From Nematostella vectensis (lineage: Eukaryota > Cnidaria > Anthozoa > Actiniaria > Edwardsiidae): a stretch of DNA of 64,000 nt. The DNA lies in NCBI RefSeq assembly GCF_932526225.1, contig NC_064041.1, positions 15,284,951-15,348,950 of the forward strand, written 5' to 3'. Below, one piece after another: positions 24,701 through 34,807 of this stretch (position 1 is its first letter; the number at the start of each line of letters is the position of its first letter). The notes beneath the pieces are model-generated. The model did no database searches, was not told where the DNA came from, and was given only the letters and a program-made list of their open reading frames with translations. The position numbers and the translations under genes are program-made.

Positions 24701-27700
24701 GGAGGGGGCGCTTATTGGAGAGGGGGCGCTTATTGGAGAGGGGGCGCGTATTGGAGAGGGGGCGCTTATTTTATTCCGGCGGAAAATACAGCTTCTGAAT
24801 TAATTGAGGATCAAACTTTATTTGCGATAAACGTAAACTGTTAGATTGTTTATAAATCAATGACAATATTGTTGTAATGTGGAAATGTTAATGCGAGCTA
24901 AATAACATGCAAGCAAATAACATGCACAATTCAATCGGTTCTTTTGTTGGGATATTTTAAGGGGGAGGGAGGAGAGGGGCACATATGTAAAAAGTCAAGG
25001 TCGAAGGTGAGCGTTTTTTGGGGAGGGGGCGCTTATTTAAAGGAAGGCAATTATTAGAATTATTACGGTATAGAAGTTACCAGATGAAGACGACCGAATA
25101 TTGTATGAATGTACATTTGAGATGTCTGAGAAAAGATCAAGAATATTCTTAGGAGTTACTTCATTTCGAATATCATGCATAATAGTGGACAAAGCTAACT
25201 GGTAAGATGCCAGCATATGAAAATAGTGGGATTGCGTGGTCTTTCCAGTTCGCAAAAAGCTCGTTTTTGAAGGATAAGGATTTTGTTTAAATTATATTTT
25301 TTGGCTGATCCCCAGACAGTTATGGCATGGGAAATATGTGGTGCAATTAAAGAGTGGTAAATTTGTAACAATATTTTGTGGGCTAAAAAATGTCTGAGTT
25401 TTGCAATCAAACCTACGGTCTAACTGATTTTAATTACAATTTGAGCAATATGATTTTTACACTGATTTTAATTACAATTTGAGCAATATGATTTTTATAA
25501 GACAAATTTTCGTCAAGCAATGCACCAAGTTTTTGCATTCTAAGTTTGATGGTTTTGTTTATCATGCCCTCGCATAACAATTTTAGGTTGATACGTTAAT
25601 ATTTTTTGGTGAGGATGAAAGATGACATAATGGATTTTTTTTATGTATAGGGTTAATTTGTTGCTAGTCAGCCATTGAGACACATGTTCCAGCTCAATAT
25701 TTATCACAGACTCAAGAGTGCACAAGTGCTTGTTAGCATAAAGAATGTTTGTATCATCAGCAAAAAGATAGAAATTGAATTTAGTAGATGAATATTGTAT
25801 GCAATTCATATAGATTAGAAAGAGGAGAGGACCGAGGACAGAGCCCTTTAGGTATACTAAACAAGTCAGGTAAAAAGTGGTCCCAAAGGATAGCACACGA
25901 ATGTGTGAATGGGAGATTCATTGTCTAATAATAGCTACTGTAATAAAGTATCTGGTGACTTTTTATCAGTATGCAATGTCCAAGAAATAACATGAGTCTC
26001 TTTCCACACCTTATAGACCTTCCATTAACATGCTGTTAATTATGTAACCCAGTTACTCACCTTTGCGATTGGGACATCCTGCTATTGAATCTAAAGGGCA
26101 TCCTGGTGTAGGTTCAGTTGGTTTAGATTCTAAGGTGAAAGGCACATTAGTTCCACTCTCCATACACCCTGAGAACCATACACCACCACTCCCGCCACCC
26201 GCATATAGTGGCCCACCACTCACAAAGCTGCGAATATCCCTTGGCATACTCGCTGAGTATGAGGTTATTGGTCCATCAAGGGAAATTGTAGAATTTGCAT
26301 CCCCTACGCCAGGGACATATCGCACTGTGAAATATTGACTTTTATCCAGCTCATTGCCAACATGTACAAAGTTTTCCACACCTCCAACTTTCCATCTAAC
26401 CGTCAATTGACTTGGAGTGAAGTATAGCGGCTTGACAGATATAGTGTAGTTCACAATTCCTTTGCTAACACTTATCTCAATAAAGTCATTATTTAAATTT
26501 CCGACTTGAGAGAGTAACACCCCTCCCTCACAAGTTCGAAATCGAAAGTCAAATCTTGAATTAAGTGGCAATGTTGCACTGCTGACTTGTAATAATGATG
26601 TATGATTAAAAAAGAATTTATCTCCTGCATCAGCAAGCTGTATACTGGAATAAACTGAAAGAGAAAGAAAAAAAAATAGTTAAATGAACAAGTAGAATTT
26701 TTGGGGGATGAGATAAATTTTGACCTAGAGGGTTCCTCCATTATCATTATGATAAAAATTGTGCATACAATTTTAATTAATTTAAAAATGCAGGATTTGA
26801 GTATTTTTATTTCTTTAAGCATAAGTGACATGCCTTGAATGACATGTATTCTGACATATATCAACCAAGTATCTATGAAGTGTTTCAGTATAATACAAAC
26901 ATGAATTGTGATATATTTCACAGTATGACTGGTTGGTACATAATCATCATTGTCAAATAAAGGCCAAAATTATGTCAATGAGATTTATCAACAGGAAAAT
27001 GTTCTTTCAACAATCACTTATCTAGATTTGCTGATATGAAAGTCAAGGAAAACAAAAAAGGCTGTATAATAATTCAGTTGGTTATTCAATCTCCCATTGC
27101 TTTTCTCAGTGGGAAATATTCAAATTGGACCAGAACAAAATTTCAGGAATATTTTTAAAGTACAAAATGTCGCAAAATTTAGTAAAAAACTGAGACAATA
27201 GATGAGATAACTGGTATGAATAAAGCTTTAAGAGCTTTGGTCAAGAATTTACCACATCATACAAGCAATTATCTTCAGCATTATCAATTCTAATGTTTAG
27301 GGGACTTTTAATTCTCCTGGGATAGAAAGGCTTGAGTATGGAAATCAAAGAAAAGTTGTTTTTGAGTTAAATATTTTCTACAACAATATTAAAATAAAAG
27401 TTAATCAGAATTGTCTCCAGAGTATTTTTTTTCTATAAAAACCAAGAAAGTCTAAAATTGTTCTAAATTTGTGTTTTTGAGGTATAAACAATATTTACAA
27501 AATATAAATCATTGTTTACGGGCAAGGGACCCAGACCTCAAGAACTAGTAGCTTAGAACTTTTTCCAAAGGATTTGGCGTATTATAGATTGCATCTTGCA
27601 AGCGAGAAGAATGTGAGAAATTCTGATCAGTATTTCATAAAGAAATTAGACGCCTGTACACGATCGGAAGAAGTGAATATCGCGGAAATTAATATAGAAT

Positions 27701-28002
27701 AGTCGATCGGAGATTTGTTTAGAGACAACCTAGGAAAACAAACGTATGGGGAAATCGAGAAAGATACTAGCGAATTAAAGGCGGTTGACTTTATGAGATC
27801 GCTCAAAAACTTAAGCTAGATAACTTCATTGTGTTTACTATCGGTTAGCGAGGGGATAGAGAAATGATAGCGCAAAACCGGCACTCATGTTAGGCAACCC
27901 AAAACACACATTACGTACAAACTTTGGAACTTCGAACGAATCGACATATAACCACTCAGACTTACCTAGAAATATTACGAGAAACCATAGTTTTTGCTTC
28001 AT
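15153..28002 (-). CDS. EGF/laminin-G transmembrane receptor with tyrosine-rich tail, copy 2 (complete)
   Basis: Twelve exons, 5' to 3' on the minus strand: 27966-28002, 26061-26654, 23704-24075, 21940-22200, 21333-21548, 20534-20893, 19572-19931, 18613-19431, 16960-17073, 15945-15966, 15843-15879, 15153-15752. All phases join, giving 3792 nt and 1263 residues. Order: signal peptide (about 1-16), laminin-G-like domain (about 30-200), EGF repeats (about 210-815), second laminin-G domain (about 815-965), one more EGF repeat, membrane helix (about 1017-1041), cytoplasmic tail of about 220 residues with ten tyrosines. The ectodomain resembles Crumbs-type and other EGF/laminin-G proteins, but the tail has no Crumbs-like ERLI end. 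It ends Ser-Ser-Val, a class I PDZ-ligand pattern. It is probably a type I surface receptor for adhesion, recognition or engulfment; that role is inference. It is arranged head to head with the transporter at 29481. Confidence 0.88.
15843..15966 (-). CDS. Two small juxtamembrane exons of receptor copy 2 (22 and 37 nt)
   Basis: Exon 10 (15945-15966, only 22 nt) and exon 11 (15843-15879, 37 nt) have clean acceptors and donors and restore the frame between the membrane exon and the tail. They encode GLTTRKRR (basic, stop-transfer-like) and [16 protein letters not shown] resembles the NPxY signal used for endocytosis or PTB-domain binding. Confidence 0.75.
16960..17073 (-). CDS. Transmembrane exon of receptor copy 2
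   Basis: 114 nt encoding [10 protein letters not shown] followed by about 25 hydrophobic residues ([17 protein letters not shown] and onwards) and then the basic LKRA. The acceptor CAG and donor GTAAGT are both clear. This is a typical single-pass type I membrane segment. Confidence 0.88.
18466..18590 (-). pseudogene. Fossil EGF exon in receptor copy 2 intron 8
   Basis: Reads as a degraded copy of the last EGF repeats of exon 7 of copy 1 (432-600), with the order [12 protein letters not shown] then [14 protein letters not shown]. About 17 bases are missing after the GFEG-like residues, which shifts the frame before the D-I-D-E-C motif. The donor is changed to GTAATT. It lies immediately downstream of the true donor of exon 8 (18613), with no acceptor of its own. 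The neighbouring intron sequence is also copied. Confidence 0.75.
18613..19431 (-). CDS. Receptor copy 2 exon 8: EGF, EGF, laminin-G, EGF
   Basis: 819 nt. Begins [16 protein letters not shown], then [12 protein letters not shown], then a laminin-G domain ([34 protein letters not shown]), then an EGF repeat starting EVCSPDPC and ending CACDRGPNC. The donor is GTAAGT. The laminin-G fold is expected to mediate ligand or matrix binding. Confidence 0.88.
19495..20950 (-). repeat. Tandem duplication of a three-EGF exon (exons 6 and 7 of copy 2)
   Basis: Exons 20534-20893 and 19572-19931 are both 360 nt and nearly identical, with flanking intron included; the offset is 962 bases. Both encode three EGF repeats. 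The downstream exon has YIGKC where the upstream exon has DIDEC. Because 360 is a multiple of three and both ends share phase, exon number can change without breaking the frame. Confidence 0.9.
20158..20368. repeat. Two-unit direct repeat in receptor intron 6
   Basis: Two copies of about 100 bases, each ending CCTCACTCTCGGTTAGTAAG, are separated by a short spacer. Confidence 0.75.
21333..22200 (-). CDS. Receptor copy 2 exons 4 and 5 (EGF); exon 4 is a hybrid
   Basis: Exon 4 (21940-22200) begins [11 protein letters not shown], like exon 8, but from [10 protein letters not shown] onward follows exon 7 of copy 1. Exon 5 (21333-21548) completes the last repeat with [10 protein letters not shown], then opens [10 protein letters not shown]. 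Phases fit on both sides. The homology switch is near 22181. Confidence 0.85.
23520..23620. mobile_element. Short TTAA-flanked inverted-repeat element (copy 2)
   Basis: Counterpart of 3302-3390, with the same CCCTTT ends and TTAA on both sides. It is slightly longer in the middle. Confidence 0.5.
23704..24075 (-). CDS. Receptor copy 2 exon 3 (EGF)
   Basis: 372 nt, almost identical to 3477-3848 in copy 1. It starts [13 protein letters not shown] and carries repeats opening [16 protein letters not shown] and HPCETLNC. It joins directly to the laminin-G exon at 26061. Confidence 0.9.
24440..25900 (-). mobile_element. Truncated LINE remnant in receptor intron 2 (copy 2)
   Basis: Counterpart of 4606-6060. 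The palm segment with [14 protein letters not shown] and FADDTNI is at 25896-25540, and the thumb-like segment is at 25410-25195. About 460 bases present in copy 1 (roughly 4221-4682, with a poly-G run and the LINE end) are missing here. Confidence 0.75.
24595..25068. mobile_element. TA-flanked MITE with expanded 18-bp repeats (copy 2)
   Basis: Same element as 4831-5250, again flanked by TATA. It carries six 18-bp units against three in copy 1, so the array changed length after duplication. Confidence 0.65.
26061..26654 (-). CDS. Receptor copy 2 exon 2: N-terminal laminin-G-like domain
   Basis: 594 nt. Begins [16 protein letters not shown] and includes [28 protein letters not shown] and GGVWFSGCM, the pattern of a laminin-G fold with its closing Gly-Cys. 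Copy 1 has the same exon at 6235-6828 with a few substitutions. Confidence 0.85.
27966..28002 (-). CDS. Receptor copy 2 exon 1: signal peptide
   Basis: ATG then [11 protein letters not shown], a short basic start and a hydrophobic core. The donor GTAAG follows after one base of the next codon. The copy 1 counterpart is 8146-8182. Confidence 0.85.
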
Positions 28003-29480
28003 GCTGGAGAATACCACAACTTCTTAATCTTTACGCGACCTTTTTTGAACTTCATGACATTTTAAAGCGAAGAAAGTGTGTGTAGTCAACAGCTCTTTTT
28101 CTCCGGTGCATTTCACTGAGCGATAAAAGTGATAACCGCTTACAGCCGAAGGCTGGTGAGAACTTGCATCACTGTCACTAAACCCGAATTAAGAAATAAC
28201 TTTTATCTCCCGAATGCTAAAAGAAAAGAGTTTTTATGTGACACTATATTTTAAAATGGAAACTGTGATTCTAAAGTGATTGGATTGTAAGTTCTCTACA
28301 CACGTCGTGGAATGCCAAGCAGTTTTTAGAGGCGGTCCCAAGGGAAACGCTCGCTTCTCGAAATTCAAAGCGAGCCAAAAATCAATAAACTTTGAAAACA
28401 AGATAACCAAATAAAATTAAAATTATTTAAAAATTATTTTGGTGACAAAACAACAGAAAGTGCTAAACAGAGTGTAAACTGTGATATTCAAATTTGGAAA
28501 GTTTGTTAAAATTCTTTAGAAATTACTCATCCTGTTCAGTTGGATTCAGCCGGTAAGGCGATGACGTTTGCCCGTTAACTTTTATAGTTTTGCTTACACT
28601 AAAAACTAAGGGATTAACAAAGAAACCAAGACTAAGTATTGAAACGGTTATTTAGACAAAAGTAGGTAAGAAGCCATTCATAACATAGCCAAAAACTGAA
28701 CTTGCAAAAGAAGCTAACTATATGCCCTAAAAGACGACTCAGAAAAACTTGGAACAACTTATCGCCATCAAAAAATAAATTGTGCATGTGCGGTAACGCT
28801 GGTTTATTTTCTTTTGTGTCTGTTAAATTAAACTGAATCTCTCTAGGTTGGAAATGCTGAAGATGGGGGGAGGGGTGTGGTAAACGCATAGCGCCGTGCG
28901 ACACACGTTAGTGGTGGTCTACCCTGCATCCGAGTTTTTCTCGCTCCCTTCCCGCGTTTTGTTGCTTCGCGCCTAACAAGCCCCGTGGATCGACGGTTTT
29001 ACTCAGAAACCTATCTCATCTTTCAATAAAACAGTAGCGTAGCAATATGTGTATATTACTCTCTTTAAAGCGCCGTGTTTAAATAAAATCCCCCAAAATT
29101 ATATATGTTATAATGTCATATAATGTATGTTATGTTTGAACGCCTCTAAAAACGGAGTTGCTTCGCTGGCGTCCGTGCTAGGAAAAGAGAGTGCTTGTGA
29201 GCTAGAATGTATTACAAGGTTACGCCGAGAAATGCGGTGCCTTTTGAAGAGGGATAAAGAAAAATCGCTCGTTATTGTTATGTTGGACTTTCTGTGTTAT
29301 GTCACCTCTCTCCGCAAAGCACGTGACCCGCGAATGACACAGCAGTATACTTCATGTATCCTATCAAGCCATCATTCTACTTGAATAACTTTCGCTATTT
29401 TCATACATAAAGTATATTACTACCTTAGAACTTATGCAAGCCGTACATCACTACTGCCCTGTTAATAACACTAAACCAAA
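28003..29480. promoter_or_regulatory. Bidirectional intergenic region between receptor copy 2 and the transporter
   Basis: About 1.5 kb separates two divergent start codons. The first 600 bases and the last 350 bases are conserved in the copy 1 counterpart (8183-8830 and 12015-12367). The middle differs between copies. The two conserved blocks are the best candidates for promoters and 5' UTRs. I see no confident TATA box. Confidence 0.5.
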
Positions 29481-32400
29481 ATGGCGCTGAGATTTCTGGC
29501 GATGCACAAAGAAGCCGGCCCATACCCCATGTATGTGCTACTGTTGCTTTTAGCTGCGTATTTATTGAATCAACTGGACCGATACATTTTAGCCGTCACA
29601 TCTCAGCCGATGGCCCAATCCATAAAGTTTGGGGACAAGGGATGCCTTGCTCTCAATACTAGCTACACGAAGTACACCGAGTTTTGCGTGAAGAGTTTGG
29701 TTGACAAGGAACAGACTGAAAGAAATGAGACTTGGTTAGTGAAGTAAAAGTACTTGGATAAGTTTATTTTTCTTGTCTTTCACAATAACACATTCAATCA
29801 GAATTTCTGAAGCGTCATTACGTAATGTTGGTTGTTAAATGTTTTTAAGTTTTTGATCATTCTTCTTGGTAAAATGAGTCGTGTTTTTGAATGTTTACAG
29901 TGGATGCCTGACTTTCTTGGTCAACACCCAGACACTTACCATAATATCGATATAAACAGGACGGAATGCTTATGGGGGAAAGGAGGGGGGGGGGGGGCTG
30001 GAGGGGGTTTCTGGCCCCCTTATTTTGGCAAGCACATTAACAGGGTTCTGAAGCACTAAAACAGGAACCAGGGCTCCTTTAATTTTTGGCTGGTAATAGT
30101 CAATCTTGTGAACTCTAATTGTATATGTGTCAGTCTTAAAGCCTTAATCTGTGATGCATACTATTCCAGGTGTCGCCACAAAAAAACTGACAACCTGACA
30201 TTCTCAGTCTGCCGCTGGGACTATGATGGTACCGGTGAGGAATACCAGATCCTTGCTGGTCCTGCCTTTATTGTCATCTACACCTTCAGTGGAGTTATTC
30301 TTGGCCTGTTTACTGGGACGTTCAATCGCAAGAATATTCTGGTGTTTTGCTTGTTGCTCTGGAGTGGGATGACGCTGTTGACAGGTTTCTCCACTACTTA
30401 CTGGCATTTGCTGGTCACGAGGTTCATCCTCGGCATAGGGTGAGTGAATTATGGTGCTCATCTTTTTATGTCATAAGTCTTTATTTTGTATTTTTTTAAG
30501 TGTTATTGATCCTGGATCCCCTATCATTGCTTCTTTATGCATTAGGCATTTGATATCATAGATATGTATTTATTACTTGTTTGATAGTTTTTGTGTTTTT
30601 TATTCCAGAGAGGCAGGCTGTACTCCTTTTGCAACAAGCCTTATCGCTGATTATTTTCCTGAGGTTAGCACCATACCTGAGGCAGAAAACATGAGTCTCA
30701 GCTTTAATAGTTATCAATATCATATTCAACCTCCTATGGTAGTGGTAAAATTCCCTAAACCCAACATATATATATTGGTGAACTTCCTTAATAATTTCAA
30801 TTATTTTATTGTTTACCATGCTTTTTATATTCCCCTAAAAGTCCTCTTAAATAAGCCTCCTCTTTCTATAGCATGTCTCAGCATCAGTAACAAAAATAGC
30901 TTAATGATGGTTATGACATATAAATCTATGTGGCAGCTCTTTATCCAAAGAGAGGAAGCCACATGTAGGCTGTGATAATGGGAGCATTTCCCTATGCTTA
31001 CAAATAGCACACAAGTTCTTTAATATCCACTTTACCTTGTGTCTCTCTGACATCCTGGAAACACAGGAGTTGCACTCGCAACACCACATACTTATCTAGA
31101 CCTGAAAAGTCCTGAGAAAGTAAAAAAGTTTAAACATTAAAATTGTCACATTGTTTCAACTTGCTGAAACATCCCTTAGAGGGTAGGAGTTGGCACCCCA
31201 TAAAGTTGTGTACCAGGATTGGCTGAGGGGCGGGTGCACCCCCCCCCCCCCCCACACACACACACACACACTTGGCATGTACATGCCTGCAATATTCTAG
31301 TACCCTTTTCCCATAAGGTCACTAACCTGTACAATTCCTGTACTGTCAGTCATTGCGCGGGGACTGCTCTTGGGGTGTACATGCCTGCAATATTCTAGTA
31401 CCCTTTTCCCATAAGGTCACTAACCTGTACAATCCCTGTACTGTCAGTCATTGCGCGGGACCGCCCTTGGGGTGTACATGCCTGCAATATTCTAGTACCC
31501 TTTTCCCATAAGGTCACTAACCTGTACAATCCCTGTACTGTCAGTCATTGCGCGGGACCGCCCTTGGGGTGTACATGCCTGCAATATTCTAGTACCCTTT
31601 TCCCATAAGGTCACTAACCTGTACAATTCCTGTACTGTCAGTCATTGCGCGGGACCGCCCTTGGGGTGTACATGCCTGCAATATTCTAGTACCCTTTTCC
31701 CATAAGGTCACTAACCTGTACAATTCCTGTACTGTCAGTCATTGCGCGGGACCGCCCTTGGGGTGTACAACTGGGGAATCTACCTTGGCTACAGTATGTC
31801 ATACGCTTTTGGGAACTACATCACCAAAGCCGATATTGGTGGCAAAGGGTGGCGTTGGGTGTTCTGGATTGCTGCTATTCCTGGATTTGTGGTTGGTGCA
31901 TTGATAGTGTTCACATTGAAGGAACCAGTAAAGGGAGAGCAGGCCCCTATGCAGGTAAGCATGATTTTTACATGAAAATAATTAATAAACTTAGATAAAA
32001 CCATTTTCTTATTGAATAATTAAGATAATAGGCATGCTTTGAGTGAACTATCTAACTGAAATTGGGCAAACTAGATGTGCAGCCAAGCTATGTTACATAA
32101 TTAAGATAGTAGGCATGCTCTGATTGGTCTAACTAATTAGATGTGCAGCCAAGCTATGTTACATAATTAAGATAGTAGGCATGCTCTGATTGGTCTAACT
32201 AATTAAATGTGAAGCCAAGCTATGTTACATAATTAAGATAGTAGGCATGCTCTGATTGGTCTAACTAATTAGATGTGCAGCCAAGCTATGTTACATAATT
32301 AAGATAGTAGGCATGCTCTGATTGGTCTAACTAATTAGATGTGCAGCCAAGCTATGTTACATAATTAAGATAGTAGGCATGCTCTGATTGGTCTAACTAA

Positions 32401-34134
32401 TTAGATGTGAAGCCAAGCTATGTTACATTCTATAAATTGACATGATTTTTCTCCATCCACTATTATTATTTGAGAGTTTCCTGTACTTTAATGGGTGTTC
32501 ACAAAATGATATATCATTCAACAGAAATAAGTTACCACTATAATATTGCTCTTGTTGCATTTGTTTTGTGGGCTAGAAAAGCATTTACAAATAGAACTCA
32601 GGATATCTAAGTTTCAAAACTAACTAGACTTCTTATGGCTAACACTAGCATGTGTTCCCAGAATTTAGTGAGCAAATCTGCCGTCATCAAACTCAAGCTT
32701 GTTCTGATGCTAAAAACGTTCCGACGCCCAACCCTCCTCATCCTCTTCCTTGCCGGGGCCATCCGAAATGCAGGCGGATACGTCTGGGCATACAACACCC
32801 AGCCCTACTTCAACAAGTATTACCCGGAGACTGATGTTGGCCGGTACATGAGCTGGATTCCTCTGGTAGCCGGTTCATGTGGTGTTGTCCTGGGAGGTTT
32901 TATATCGGATAGGCTGGTGAAGGACAGAGGACCGCATGCCAGAATCTGGGTTCTTGTTGGAAGCCAGGTAAGATGGAATTGTTTATATCATATTACATCC
33001 CACATGAGGTGTGCACCGTGAAGTTTTAAATGAATTGAATAGGAGAACACATAAGTTTTTGGTTTATATAAGTTTTAAGTATAATGTCCACAAAAAATTT
33101 GATGATGCTGAGGCGTATATAAAGCTATCTACTTTTCTCTAATTCACAATAAATACATTTACCTAAATTAAATGTCTAAGGAAAGAAGTCATTGCTCCTT
33201 CCTTTACTTTGATACAGTAACTCTCTGTAAAACGCACACCATCTGGACCATAACTTAGTGTTCCATATAGTAAAAGTCCGAAATAATAGAATTTAGTTTC
33301 ATTCAGTTCTTTATAAACTTTAGTTTTGAGGATTTATTATATATCCGTGATAACGTGATAACAAGGTGTTGAGTGAAGTTTCCTACTGAATCCCCCATTT
33401 CTTTTATGCTTTGTTTTCACTTGAACGTCCAACCTAGGTTGAGTAACTACTGTGCCTAACCTAGGTTAGATTTGAGGTGTGTGAACACGCTTCAAACATA
33501 AGAGAAAGCATCATGCAAAGTGATTCCTAAAAAGCATCTCGTTGTTAAATTTTGTTAACAGAAGTCATCACTGAATGACAAGAACGGCCAGTAAAAGCAT
33601 TATAATTGAGCAACAGTTTGACCTCAGTATTCAATTTGTTAACACTGTTGCTGTTCAAGCTGAATGATCGTCCAAGGTTATGTTTTCAAGTGGAAACACA
33701 ACATTAGCTATTGTCTCTTTTTCCAGATCATTGCCGCACCCTTTGCCGCCGGTGCGCTCTTTCTCCCCACCCCCTGGGCGTTCATCAGTCTCCTCCCATC
33801 CAACATCATCGGTGAAATGTGGGTGGGCGTGACCCTAGCCGTTGTCGTGGAACTCGTCCCTAACACCATCCGCACCGCTGCCATTGCTGGCTATCTCTTT
33901 ATCATCACAATCATTGGCGGGAACATCCCTCTGCTGGTCCCACCGCTTAAGAAGGTCACCAGTCTCCGCACCGCCCTCTATATACTCTACCCAGGGCTGT
34001 ACGTAGTGAGCTCGGTGCTGTTTCTATTGACTCTTTTTGTGCTGAAAAGGGATATTGCGAAGAAGGCTGTGGAAGAGGATGTGATCCAGCCTCTATTGCC
34101 TGATAACCCGAACTCAGAGAGCAAGATGGTGTAG
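29481..34134 (+). CDS. Spinster-like major facilitator superfamily transporter
   Basis: Six exons: 29481-29743, 30170-30439, 30609-30663, 31739-31954, 32662-32967, 33727-34134. Phases join, giving 505 residues and TAG. Helix 1 holds LLNQLDRYILAV, typical of Spinster-like proteins. Family signatures follow: CRWDYDGTGEEYQILAGP, a motif A-like turn with FNRKN, RFILGIGEAGCTPFATSLIADYF, RGTALGVYNWGIYLGYS, a second-half motif GGFISDRLVKDRG, and a C-terminal bundle ending ESKMV. Twelve membrane helices are expected. The family moves lysosomal or plasma-membrane lipids and small solutes; the substrate here is unknown. Exon 1's donor (GTAAAA) and exon 3's donor (GTTAGC) are non-consensus. A duplicated fragment of exon 1 lies at 12368. 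Confidence 0.9.
29744..30169. other. Transporter intron 1
   Basis: Contains a poly-G run near 29985. No coding sequence was recognised. Confidence 0.5.
31218..31272. repeat. Poly-C followed by a CA microsatellite
   Basis: A run of Cs passes directly into ACACAC repeats inside transporter intron 3, just before the 97-bp array. Confidence 0.85.
31278..31768 (+). repeat. 97-bp tandem array carrying copies of the transporter exon 4 acceptor
   Basis: Five units with periods 98, 97, 97, 97 and 97. Each contains CTGTACTGTCAG followed by the first 30 coding bases of exon 4. Acceptor-like positions are 31350, 31448, 31545, 31642 and the real one at 31739. In the upstream copies the coding fragment runs within six codons into TAG, so only the last acceptor leaves an open frame. 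The first unit has an extra base. Confidence 0.9.
32017..32428. repeat. 66-bp tandem repeat in transporter intron 4
   Basis: Five close units and one diverged first unit, each with AGGCATGCTCTGATTGG and GCAGCCAAGCTATGTTACAT. Unit starts at the AGGCATGC word are 32111, 32177, 32243, 32309 and 32375. Confidence 0.9.
32968..33726. other. Transporter intron 5
   Basis: No gene recognised. Two copies of the palindromic word AACCTAGGTT occur near 33430-33470. Confidence 0.5.
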
Positions 34135-34181
34135 CGAGGAAGAGATCATTATATTGCTGTTATTTGGAAACATCCACCCAT

Positions 34182-34187
34182 AATAAA
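34182..34187 (+). terminator. Polyadenylation signal of the transporter gene
   Basis: AATAAA 48 bases after the stop codon, on the coding strand. Confidence 0.6.
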
Positions 34188-34269
34188 AGTTGTCGTTTCT
34201 CTTGGGAAGCATCCCTTTGTGTACAAAGCGACCTCCTTTCAATCAAAAGTTTAAGCGACAATCGCACCA

Positions 34270-34480
34270 GTGGGCCGACGAAACCCTTAACCTACAAAAG
34301 AATCTGTTAGAGTCCGCGCAATTTTACAATCCATCCTCTCTAAAGTTATCAGTAACATACTAAGAAACTTCATATAGACACAATGCTTTTACAATTTTGA
34401 AATATTTTTCGTGTTTTTCGCTTAAAGAATCGGAAAATGCTGCGTGCTTGACCGAAGCAAACTTGTGCGATTGCCGATTT
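34270..34480. repeat. Dispersed repeat, member 1
   Basis: Shares many words in the same order with 62240-62430, including AAAGAATCT, CACAATGCTTT and TTTTGAAATATTTTTCG. Confidence 0.6.
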
Positions 34481-34620
34481 AAACTGACAATCTTCAATGT
34501 CATCACTCCGGCATCCGGTAGAGATCCTAGAAGAGAGGACTTGTATCTGTACCGCCCATAGCCCTTCCTTCAAACTCCCCTATGGGCAGTAGAAACGTAG
34601 TGTTTGTTAGGTTCAATTAG

Positions 34621-34807
34621 GATAATAAAACCACGAAATTCTCTTTAAATTGGTTTAAATGTGCCGTGTTTCCGGCTAGCGCTTCGGAATCTGTTCGCTC
34701 GCCAGGGGCTTTGCGTCATCTACCCTTACCGCGTTTTCTATAAACACGTCGCGTGTCGCCAAGGCACATTCTAGCCAAACGAGAGGGAGTTTCGTGGTTT
34801 TATTATC
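34621..34807. repeat. Foldback element, about 48-bp arms
   Basis: The left arm starts GATAATAAAACCACGAAA and ends near ATGTGCC. The right arm runs from GGCACAT to TTTCGTGGTTTTATTATC. This is typical of a MITE. Confidence 0.75.

Noticed and set aside
30609-31010. 132-codon frame continuing transporter exon 3 into the intron
   Set aside because: The joined family sequence IADYFPE then RGTALGVYNWG requires splicing at 30663 to 31739; the extra frame is intron read-through.
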